Assembly: GCA_947568835.1 (NCBI GenBank)
Contig: OX387606.1
Coordinates: 24,107,111-24,171,110, forward strand
Reading direction: 5' to 3'
Length of the DNA: 64,000 nucleotides
DNA from: Protonemura montana
Taxonomy: Eukaryota > Arthropoda > Insecta > Plecoptera > Nemouridae
Shown here: positions 26,573 through 38,500 of the stretch, piece after piece
How the letters are laid out: every line of letters starts with the position of its first letter
Numbering within the stretch: position 1 is the stretch's first letter
Program-made: the position numbers and the translations under genes
The notes under the pieces: generated by a model
The model's input: only the letters and a program-made list of their open reading frames with translations
Told to the model about the DNA's origin: nothing
Databases searched by the model: none

Positions 26573-29500
26573 TATTATGTGTGTGTGTGGTTATTTCCAG
26601 TGAAAAAAGAGCCGTCCCAGGAAGCTCTTCGTCATCTACGATGGATGCTACAAAAAGATATTCTCGGCCAGGACATGTTCCTGATTGGCCGTCCTGGGCC
26701 GTTGAGGAGGCAGCTTGCGATGCAGTATTTGGAACTAACGGGACGAGAACTCGAATATGTTTCTCTTTCCCGTGATACCACAGAAGCTGATCTAAAGCAG
26801 CGGAGAGAAATACAGGCGGGCACTGCGAAATATTTTGATCAGGTTGGCTTTCAATTTAAGTCATTTGAGTTGTCTTATAAAATATAATATTAGCAATTAT
26901 CTATGAAGTTAATTACGTTGAGTTTGTAGGTTATTGTTGGAGAGAACAAGTTAGTTGAGTTTTTTAGTTCAAATCTTATTTAAATTGCAAACGCTTGCAA
27001 TGCGCGGGGTAATTTATTATTATGAACAAGAACACTATAACCGTCTCATAAATTGATGTCCAAACGGGGACTCGAACCCCGATCTCCACCTGTCGCGGGT
27101 GCTGCTCTAACCAATTGAGCTACTTGGACACTGGCTTTTTGAGACGATTTTAGTGTATTTGATGAGAATGACAGTTCTCCAAGTAGTAGAACCAAGAGAC
27201 AGGTTGTGACGTGATATAGCGTCACTAGAATCAGAGTGACTGTGAGTATTCACAGCCTCATGGTTCTACTCCTTGGAGAACTGTCATTCTCATCAAATAC
27301 ACTGAAATCGTCTCAAAAAGCCAGTGTCCAAGTAGCTCAATGGTTCAGAGCAACACCCGCGACAGGTGGAGATCAGGGTTCGAGTCCCCGTTTGGGCATC
27401 AATTTTTGAGACGTTTATAGTGTTCATAATAAAAAGGTAGTTGAGTTACCTGCGGAGAAAACGAGCCGACTACACTTAGTAACTGAAAATTATACCAGGT
27501 GGCGCTTGCGTCCTTCTTTCTAACTCTCTAACGATGACCTACACACTCAACGGTATTACAGTTTGCCTTAAAGATCACATTATTTTAAATATTTGTACAA
27601 AAATAATTTTTTTAGAGTGCTGTTCGTGCTGCAATAGAAGGGCGTATCTTAATCCTGGAAGGAATAGAAAAGGCTGAAAGAAACGTTCTTCCCGTGCTAA
27701 ACAATCTTCTAGAGAACCGTGAAATGCATTTGGAGGACGGCAGATTCCTGATACCTGCATCACGTTACGACAAATTGCTAAAGGTAGGTTGAAATGTTTG
27801 TCAACGAACCGTAGTTAGCACCTGACCATTTTAGCCAATAGCATCGCAGCGCTGATATTATTCCCGTCGGCTGCCATTAGTTGGCCATCGTTTCAAATTC
27901 AAATTCAACAAATTTCAAAATCAACTAAGCAATGGTGCTGAGAAAGTTATTATTTTGTACTCATGAAACAGAGTGCCGATTGATTAAGTCCAACTTTTAT
28001 TTATTATTAACAACACTATAACCGTCTCAAAAATTGATGCCCAAACGCGGACTCAAACCCCGATCTCCACCTGTCGCGGGTGTTGCTCTAACCAATTGAG
28101 CTACTTGGACCCCGATCTCCACCTGTCGCGGGTGTTGCTCTAACCAATTGAGCTACTTGGACCCCGATCTCCACCTGTCGGGGGTGTTGTTCTAACCAAT
28201 TGAGCTACTTGGACCCCGATCTCCACCTGTCGCGGGTATTGCTCTAACCAATTGAGCTACTTGGACCCCGATCTCCACCTGTCGCGGGTGTTGCTCTAAC
28301 CAATTGAGCTACTTAGACCCCGATCTCCACATATTGCGGGTGTTGCTCTAACCAATTGAGCTACTTGGACCCCGATTTCCACCTGTCGCGGGTGTTGCTC
28401 TAACCAATTGAGCTATTTGGACACTGGCTTTTTGAGATGATTTTAGTGTATTTGATGAGAATGACAGTTCTCCAAGGAGTAGAACCATGAGGCTGTGAAT
28501 ACTCACAGTCACTCTGATTCTAGTGACGCTATATCACGTCACAACCTGTCAATCTCGAATAACTCCAATTTGACGTTGAATTCGTTGCTGTATTAGGATG
28601 AAATCTGATTTAAATTGCAAACGCTTGCAATGCGCGGGGTATTTTATAATTAACAACACTATAACCGTCTCAAAAATTGACGCCCAAACGCGGACTTTGC
28701 AATTTAAAATTTAAATTAATTTAAAATTTTTGCAATTTAAATAAGAGTTCATCCTATTCAGTTCGACTCCTTCCAATATCTGTAGACAGTTTCGTAGAGG
28801 CCCCTTTTTTACCCATATTTCACAAGCCAATCTCTCTCCAATACGCTTCTAATTAATCTTTTTCTCGTTGCTCTTCTTTGCTGCCGTCTCATTATTAAGT
28901 ACGCAGATCGCGTCTGTTGTGTGTACAGGCTATAAAATTAGCAAGAGCAAAAATTAATCGACTCCTCCCACAAAACATTTAATATATTGAGAATCCTATT
29001 CATGAAGAAACACTAGAAAACCAGTGATGTATTGGTCAATGCACGCGGGTGTACGCAGTCCACCCACTATTAATTTTATTTTTGGCCGTACCCCCACTTT
29101 GAATTTTTGAGGGAACGCAGGTGAACGCACGGGAAAGCAGTATTAAATTATGATTATTCGGAATATCCTGCACTTCTTTATTTTCAAGGCGAAAATATCC
29201 CAGTTAAGGGTTTTATTTCTAATAATCCACTTACTTAAAAATAGACCTAGCAAGATTGCCACTGTATGCGAACGTACTAAGAGTAGGTAGGCTGGAATTA
29301 TGTCGGCGTCGCGACTTGCAACAAAGGGGTTAGTTAGAACCATATTACTGTTATCACTTAGGGAAGTCGGTAGCCGCTTTCGCGGCGTCGCACGGTGGTG
29401 CAAGCTCTCAGAAGCAAGCCCGCTTCAAATAATAAGAATTCGCAGGAAAGACAACAATACAAACAATAACCAAATTGCCACATACGAGCCACACTGGACG

Positions 29501-32500
29501 AATTAGTTCAATTCAAGATACAGAAGAGAAAACGTCGAATGAAGAAGAGTTCAATGAAAAAGAGTCATTGTGGAAACTGATGTAATCTCCTCAACGCGAA
29601 AGTACGCGCGTATCTATGGATAGTTTCAACTTTCAACAAAAATTTAAATCAGTATTCGATTAAAATGATTGACTTTCTTTTACCAGATTCCCGAATCCCT
29701 ACCAAATTTGAAGACTGCAACAATGTGGGAAGGTGTAGACATGAGAGGGCGGCATTAATTTAATTTTCTCAAAATCATTACGTAATTAAAAATGCAGTTC
29801 TGACCATGTCATTCCAAGCCCAATTTCATCGTAAACTCGTAGATTGGCTCCAAAAGAAACCTTAGAATAAAAATTCACTTGGAGCTGCGCCCGAAGCCCC
29901 CTATTTTCCACTCTTTCGGTGCATTCGCCTTGGGTCTCCTCCTCCCCCCCCCCCCCCCCCCCCCCCGACACAAAAAAATGGGTCATTTTTGCGTACCCCC
30001 ACTAAACATTTTACGAATACATCACTGTAGAAAACCACTGAATACCAAAGCCACTGCATGGAGACAAAACAAATTTCCATCTAGTGACGTGATATAGCGT
30101 CACTAGAATCAGAGTGACTGTGAGTATTCACAGCCTCTTGGTTCCACTCCTTGGAGATCCGTCATTCTCATCAAATACACTGAAATCGTCTCAAAAAGCC
30201 AGTGTCCAAGTAGCTTTATAGGTTAGAGCAACACCCGCGAAAGGTGGAGATCGGGGTTCGAGTCCCTGTTTGGGCATTAATTTTTGAGACGGTTATAGTG
30301 TTGTTAATAACAAAATACCCCGCGCATTGCAAGCGTTTGCAATTTAAATCAGATTTCATCTAAAAGGTCTCCATCCTGTTCTAACCTCAATACCTGGAAA
30401 GGATATTGAGACACTTGGGAAAAAAACAGAAAAATGATGCAAAGTTTTATTAGAAGAAAACCATGGTATTGTGACGGTTGTAGACGGTACACACTGTACT
30501 CACGTGGTGTAACTCGATCTCGCCTGGCTATGGGAGAGGTACCCGTTACCTAGAGATCACTCGGTACTGCATATTTAAACCCAAATTGCATATGTTTCTT
30601 GGACGACAAATAATCCCGCATAATACAAAATGCTAAGCCTAGTACAGGTACACTCATTCAAGACAACGACAAGTTCAGTTCCACCGTAGTCTCTATGCTT
30701 CCATCCACTTCGACAGATAGTTCTCAACCTCACAGATAATGCATAAAATCGCGTTGACACATACCACTGCTCGCACACGGTTATTCTGTGAACACGTCCA
30801 TGCCTGGGTTTGCCTGGGCGGACCAGTCAAACAGCCGACCCTATCGTGGTCTTAGCTACACACGTGCTCTTTGGATCTCGGCTCAAACCCTCTCGGAAGA
30901 CTCCCTAAATCACAGCGCCGGTGACCTGTATACACCTGCCTGAACCACGCCCGAAATGTGCGTTTTAGGCCACTCGCTTGCGTGCCTCCTAGCTAATTCG
31001 CCCCGGTCAGCAAGTCTACAGTCCACCACAATGCTTATTCATAAATACTTAAGGCAGCCAAAGAGAACAAGAAGGCAATTCAATGCATACCTTGTGATGC
31101 GTCACAATATTTTGAGTACCCTATTTAAGAAACGGAGGATATATTGATAAATATTGATATGCACCAACATCGTCTATGTCCTGTTTAGGAGCACAGCCGT
31201 GAAGAGCTCGACCGATGGAATCTGGTTCGTGTTAGCGAAGACTTCCGCGTGATTGCTCTCGGGATCCCCGTGCCCCGGTACGTTGGAAACCCGCTCGACC
31301 CTCCGTTGCGCTCGAGATTTCAAGCCCGCGACGTCGTGACGCTCTCCTACAAGGTAAGTTTGCTCTGGCACGGCACGTAGTGTCCTAACCTCTTAAATCG
31401 CTGGGTTTCTAGGTTATGTCAAGAGTCCCAGCGCTGTTTTTAAACGTCCTGCCATTGGGTTTCCCAGTTAAGTCAGAGTCACAGCGCTTATGTCTTAGGG
31501 TTTATCGGCTTAGTACGAGTCCCAACAGCAACTTTCAATGTCTCACCTAGCAAACGAGCCAGTAAAACGTGGTAACGGCAGGTGCCACCAGACGGCACTT
31601 TAGGGAGTCCTTTTTAACAAACCTCTGTGATTAAATATTTACGACTAAGATATCGATGTATGTTTGCCAATCTAGGAGTTAAGCATCAGTGAAGATTATT
31701 TGAGCGTAAACCAGTCTCAAATGCTGGTAATCTGTAAGAAATTTATAAAAAAATCTACTACCGATAATAATTGTAGTTTTAAGACAAAGAACTGAACACA
31801 ATTGATCAACGACTATCGTGAATTGATTTGTGGCCACTGCACTTGGTTTTTAGAGCTCGACACTTTGTAAAACAAGTATTTGTTGCTCATAGTTTTAAGA
31901 ATAAAATACTGATGGACAACTGAAAGATCATTAGAAAGCTGAAAGATCCACCAATCTAGATTCAATGCCTACGCGACTTAATACCAAATGCAAATAGGGT
32001 GCCAAGAAGCTGGATATTGTGAATAGGGTGCCAAGAGGCTGGATATTGTGAATAGGGTGCCAAGAGGCTGGATATTGTGAATAGGGTGCCAAGAGGCTGG
32101 ATATTGTGAATAGGGTGCCAAGAGGCTGGATATTGTGAATAGGGTGCCAAGAGGCTGGATAATGTGAATAGGGTGCCAAGAGGCTGGATATTGTGAATAG
32201 GGTGCCAAGAGGCTGGATATTGTGAATAGGGTGCCAAGAGGCTGGATAATGTGAATAGGGTGCCAAGAGGCTGGATATTGTGAATAGGGTGCCAAGAGAC
32301 TGGATATTGTGAAGAGGCTGGATATTGTGAATAGGGTGTCAAGAGGCTGGATATTGTGAATAGGGTGCCAAGAGGCTGGATATTGTGAATAGGGTGCCAA
32401 GAGGCTGGATATTGTGAATAGGGTGCCAAGAGGCTGGATATTGTGAATAGGGTGCCAAGAGGCTGGATATTGTGAATAGGGTGCCAAGAGACTGGATATT

Positions 32501-35500
32501 GTGAATAGGGTGCCAAGAGGCTGAATATTGTGAATAGGGTGCCAAGAGGCTGGATATTGTGAATAGGGTGCCAAGAGGCTGGATATTGTGAATAGGATGC
32601 CAAGAGGCTGGATATTGTGAATAGGATGCCAAGAGGCTGGATATTGTGAAGAGGGTGGCAAGAGACTGGATATTGTGAATAGGATGCCAAGAGGCTGGAT
32701 ATTGTGAATAGGTTGCCAAGAGGCTGGATATTGTGAATAGGGTGCCAAGAGGCTGGATATTGTGAATAGGGTGCCAAGAGGCTGGATATTGTGAATAGGG
32801 TGCCAAGAGACTGGATATTGTGAATAGGATGCCAAGAGGCTGGATATTGTGAATAGGATGCCAAGAGGCTGGATATTGTGAATAGGGTGCCAAGAGGCTG
32901 GATATTGTGAATAGGATGCCAAGAGGCTGGATATTGTGAATAGGGTGCCAAGAGCCTGGATATTGTGAATAGGGTGCCAAGAGGCTGGATATTGTGAATA
33001 GGATGCCAAGAGGCTGGATATTGTGAATAGGGTGGCAAGAGGCTGGATATTGCAAATAGGATGCCAAGAGACTGGATATTGTGAATAGGATGCCAAGAGG
33101 CTGGATATTGTGAATAGGATGCCAAGAGGCTGGATATTGTGAATAGGATGCCAAGAGGCTGGATATTGTGAATAGGGTGGCAAGAGGCTGGATATTGTGA
33201 ATAGGATGCCAAGAGGCTGGATATTGTGAATAGGATGCCAAGAGGCTGGATATTGTGAATAGGATGCCAAGAGGCTGGATATTGTGAATAGGATGCCAAG
33301 AGGCTGGATATTGTGAATAGGGTGCCAAGAGGCTGGATATTGTGAATAGGATGCCAAGAGGCTGGATATTGTGAATAGGGTGCCAAGAGGCTGGATATTG
33401 TGAATAGGGTGCCAAGAGGCTGGATATTGTGAATAGGGTGCCAAGAGACTGGATATTGTGAATAGGATGCCAAGAGGCTGGATATTGTGAATAGGATGCC
33501 AAGAGGCTGGATATTGTGAATAGGGTGCCAAGAGGCTGGATATTGTGAATAGGATGCCAAGAGGCTGGATATTGTGAATAGGGTGCCAAGAGCCTGGATA
33601 TTGTGAATAGGGTGCCAAGAGGCTGGATATTGTGAATAGGATGCCAAGAGGCTGGATATTGTGAATAGGGTGGCAAGAGGCTGGATATTGCAAATAGGAT
33701 GCCAAGAGACTGGATATTGTGAATAGGATGCCAAGAGGCTGGATATTGTGAATAGGATGCCAAGAGGCTGGATATTGTGAATAGGATGCCAAGAGGCTGG
33801 ATATTGTGAATAGGATGCCAAGAGGCTGGATATTGTGAATAGGATGCCAAGAGGCTGGATATTGTGAATAGGGTGCCAAGAGGCTGGATATTGTGAATAG
33901 GATGCCAAGAGGCTGGATAAATCTCTTCAAAGACGATTTAAAGTAATTTTTTTACCAAACGTATTGGCGTGTTGGAAACACCGGTTCTCGTGAGATCAGC
34001 GAATTTAAGCAACACTGCGCTGAGTCAGGTATTGGATGGGTGATCATCATACACATGACCAGTTCTGTTCGGGAGAGAGGTTGGAGGGATGAAAGTTAGT
34101 ACAGCAACTTCATTCGCCTTGCTTATCAACCTCTCGACAGCATGGATTTGTGGAGGAATCCTGTTGTTCGAGTTGTACCGTCCTTCGGAAGGGACGTTAA
34201 GCCTGTGGTCCCCTTGGTCTTCGACAGGAGTAGGCTACGTGCCGGCACAGGGTTTTCTCTCCTCCTTTCTAGGCTAGGTTAGGTTCATCATCATCCACTC
34301 ATTCACCGACGCCATTAGACCAGTGCCGCATGACCAGATGTCAAAACAGTGCGTCGTTAAAATTAATTAAAGCATTTAAAAAAACACCCTAGCACTATAA
34401 AATTCCGTCAGAATTCCACCCACACCCTCATCCAGGGTAATTTTAATTTGTTTAATCTCTGAAAACCATTAAACATTTGAAAGGGTTAAGATAGCTGTGA
34501 AGCATGCACCCACCTGACTTTTGGTTTTTAAATTCACTGTTCTTGACGGAACATTCTGATAGCGTTTTAAACCAAATTTTGATGACGTTTTCATTCAACT
34601 TTTCAAACTTGTCATAACTTCTTTGATTAGAATTGATAATTTCACTCGACTTCTTGGCAAAGTTTCACGGTTTTCCTGCAACGGCATGTCCTCGGTCTGG
34701 CTTGCCGTGACAAATTCCCATATTCTTAGAAATTGTTGGATTGCTTTTATAAGCAATCTTTTGCTTTGAAACTTTCATAGGAATGTGCACATACTTTATT
34801 TTTTGTGTTTAAGTTATGAAAACTGAAAACGTCAACCGTATGCATGAGGTACCACCTTACTTATCAGCTGTCGATACAAATCGATTGATCACCATTTATT
34901 TATCGATCCCTCAAGCTGAAATACGACCTAACTCACTTAATTTAGAATCTGTTTTGACTTGTTTGCTAAGTGCATTACATTTTGGCTCAATGTCAACATT
35001 TACCAAAGGAACTAAACAGGGACCATAACATTATGTTTGTACGCTAGCTATTAGGGACCCACAATATTATGATAAGTTTCTTGTCTTTCATCTAGTCTTG
35101 TATCGGATGGGATCCGTCGAGCTCTATTGTTAAATAGCCTGGCTATTCAGACTGTTGATTGGAGTTTGCTATTGTTGTAAATGAAAAATGACCGCACTCT
35201 GATTCAGCTATTGATACTATTCACAATTTAACAGGCATTTAACTTCCACAACAACAACAGAGCTGATGAACTCCATTCAGAAGTGCCTCTTCCTCTTGAA
35301 TTCCCAGCTGACAATCACTCAAATAGACCAACCTGTACAGAAAAAGCCAGCCATATCTTTGTAAGTGACAGTGGCATTATTTCCGGTTCGTATCCACGTT
35401 CTATGCAATGAACGCCAGAAAACACACAATTGATCTGTCAAATCCACGACCCAATCCCACATCTAATAAACCCGAACAGTCCGTCTCTGCGTTCGCCCAG

Positions 35501-38500
35501 CTACACGCATGCGCCCCTTTTGTCAGCGTCGCGACGCCGTTTAGGCGTCCCCTACTTTTTCCCTGCGATTGGGCCACGCGAGTCGGCTCACTCGTCTCCC
35601 AGACCTCGAGCGAGCGACTCATCTGTGTCAAGACACGAACGTCAAAGTGCGATGAATTCACGGTCGCGACGCCCGCGACGCCCACCTCGACGGTGAAACC
35701 TTTAGAAGTGCTTCAAGGTTTTGGGTCGTTCACGGCAATGCCCGCGAGATGGCAGTCATCCGAGCGACCGCTCTTTGTGCGGACGGTTTGGGTCAACGGG
35801 TCACGACACGCTATCCTGTCTGCAGAGGACCCGTTGTTGGTGCAATGTTCAACGAGTTCCTCTTCGTCGAGGAGTCGACCCAACTCTTGTGGCACATCCA
35901 GTCGATCCAGTCATCATGGCAGCTCAGGCTCCTGTTGTGATGAACTCGCCCATTGTCTCATCAAACTACAGCTGGTGCTGGCGAACTCGGGACAGGAGAA
36001 ACGCCGGCACCCGGTCGCCGCCGAGGGGACTGCTGGGGTCGACGTCAAACAACGGAGGACGCGCTGCTGCGACAAGCACCACGACAACGTCGACGCCGAG
36101 AGTCGTCGAGTGTCCGTAGCACACGCTGCTGCCTCGATGATCGGCCGCTATCACCGGCCTTTTCTTCCCGAACTGTTTCAACAAAGCAGTTCTGAAGAGG
36201 AACCGGAAGTGGTCGCTGCCGCTGACGAATGGTTGACGGGCGACGTAGAGACATCGTTGCCCGAGCTGAGTTGTAATCCGCTGTCTGAGCGCGTGCTGCA
36301 GTGGTTGGACCTCGCCGGCAAGACGTCGGAGGACGCCGTTAAAGAGGCGAGCAAGACTGGCGGGCGCAATGGACGGCGTCGTGTCGGAGTGAACAGCGCG
36401 TTCATTGGCTGTAAAGCGATCGGGAGGCAGGCGACCGTTGGTCAGGAGAGACGTTACTCGTGTCCAGCTCGAAGACAAAGTCATGTCCCCGTTGAACCGG
36501 TCACGTGTTCGGAGGAGGAGTCTTGCGACGATGTCGTACTCTGTGTTAACGCGCGTGGCTTGAGGACGCGTAGGAAGCGACCCATGCTCGTGGACACGAG
36601 GCCGATCACACCCATCATGACGCCGCCGACGCCTCAGCCGACGCCGACGCCGAGTCCTAGTCCGACGCCCCAGCCGACGCCGGTGCGGAGGGCGAGCGTT
36701 GCGATGGAGAACGGTCGACCACAACTGCATATTTTCATGCCTCCTCTGCCGAGCGATGCCAAGAGGGTGGCGATCCAGAGGGTGCCCGTCGAACTGGACG
36801 AGTCGGAGGGTAGCACGCACTGGATGGATTATTGAGCCTGTGATTTGACTCTTGACGGCCACGTTCGGCGTGTGGTGCCGACCGTTTGACAGAGTGAGAA
36901 CGTGGAGTGTTTTACACTAAACTTGTCTTTGATGCCGTTGAAGAATATGTACAGTTACAGCTGTTTTGAGTGATCTTAAGTTAAGGGCATTGTTGTGCAT
37001 TATTTTCTCTATGCATAAAGTAACAAAGATGTGATTTTCACCGATTAACCTACCCACGACTTTGCGATTCCATTCGAAATCAGTTCTTTGAAATAGACAA
37101 TGTTGAGCTCGAGTTGAAACTTGTTTGAATTGTTATCAATACGTTTTCCTTGATGTCCCTCTGCTTTTATGGCCCATGCCCCTTGTGAAACGCGTATCGA
37201 AATCGATGCCGTTGATTGTAAACGATTGACTCGAGTGAAAGAGAAATAAAATGTGGAGCTCTCTTGAAAATCTTCTTAGCAATTTCCCATCAAAATGCTG
37301 ACGTTTCAATCACCAAGCACTAAACCTTGTTTTGTCGAAGAGCTGAGCCGGCTCTCGAAGTTGTGTCATGTCAAATTGTTTAAGAGTACCATTAGACCTG
37401 GCAGTGGTTAGCATACCTGCACAGGTATACGCATGGCCGTTAGCCAAACCAAACAAAACACGCTAATCGAGTTGTCAACTTGACATGAGCCCATTATCAT
37501 CCTCCCCCTCCCCCAACCATTCGCCTAGCGATATGCAAATTGCAAAGACAAGAATCCAATTATAAAAAGGGAATTGTCTTCTTCAGCGCTGCGCCAAATG
37601 ATATGATAACAATGCTAACTTTGTTCGTTTTGTCGCATGTAAAATTCCTGGCAAATTAACGAATGATAGGAACTTTGTTAGCTCACCCAACGTTTGGCTT
37701 CAATCACGAGATGTTATCAGACTTTCAAATTACTTTTCTCAGCTAACAACTTCACCTGAGTTCAGGTCACAAACTTTTAAACACATTCAAATAATTATCT
37801 CCCAGCAGCGACTTCCGAAACGACACTTATGGCAAACCACCTTCGTAAGAGGGTAAAACAAATCTAAACATATTGGTTATTTAGGTTTTTGTGTAGCGGA
37901 ATTTGCTCTGCAAATCAGTCTCCTCGTGCACGCCTCCCATCCCACCCCCACCCCTACCACCACCCCCAGGCCAATCTTTCATTGTCCTCAAACATGTTCT
38001 TTACTAATCACCCCAAGGAGCACCAATTTCTACAAACACCTAGAAACACATGACCATATGGAGGGATGAAAGTAAAGCAACACTGCGCTGGGTCAGGTGT
38101 TGGATGTGTGACCATCATACACATGACCAGTTCTGTTCGGGGGAGAGGTTGGTGGGATGAAAGTTAAGCAACACTGCGCTGGGTCAGGTATTGGATGGAT
38201 GGCCATTATACACATGACCAGTTCTATTCGGGAGAGAGGTTGGTGGGATGAAAGTTAAGCAACACTGCACTGGGTCAGGTATTGGATGGGTGATCATCAT
38301 ACACATGACCAGTTCTGTTCGGGAGAGAGGTTGGAGGAATGAAAGTTAGTACAGCAACTTCACTCGCCTTGCTTATCAACCTCTCGACAGCATGGATTTG
38401 TGGAGGAATCCTGTTTTTCGCGTTGTACCGTCCTTCGGAAGAGACGTTAAGCCGGTGGTCCCCTTGGTCTTCGACAGGAGTAGGCTACGTACCGTCACCG

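Noticed and set aside
26581..26775. 64-aa ORF overlapping VWA8 exon 2 in another frame
   Set aside because: The spliced VWA8 frame is strongly conserved with the family; this is a shadow.
28040..28425. CRISPR-like array (regular ~53-bp repeats)
   Set aside because: There are no spacers; units are contiguous tRNA-like halves in an animal intron.
30205..30280. Functional tRNA gene
   Set aside because: A cloverleaf can be drawn, but the anticodon loop lacks U33 and the sequence always occurs within the inverted-arm element, so it is a tRNA-derived module.
31962..33930. Three ~500-650 aa open frames on the minus strand
   Set aside because: They are produced by a stop-free 29-bp minisatellite that reads the same peptides in all three phases; no start context, splice sites or non-repeat sequence supports a gene.
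35966..36862. 298-aa minus-strand ORF
   Set aside because: Antisense shadow of the GC-rich nested ORF; the + strand frame is longer and has the AATAAA downstream.
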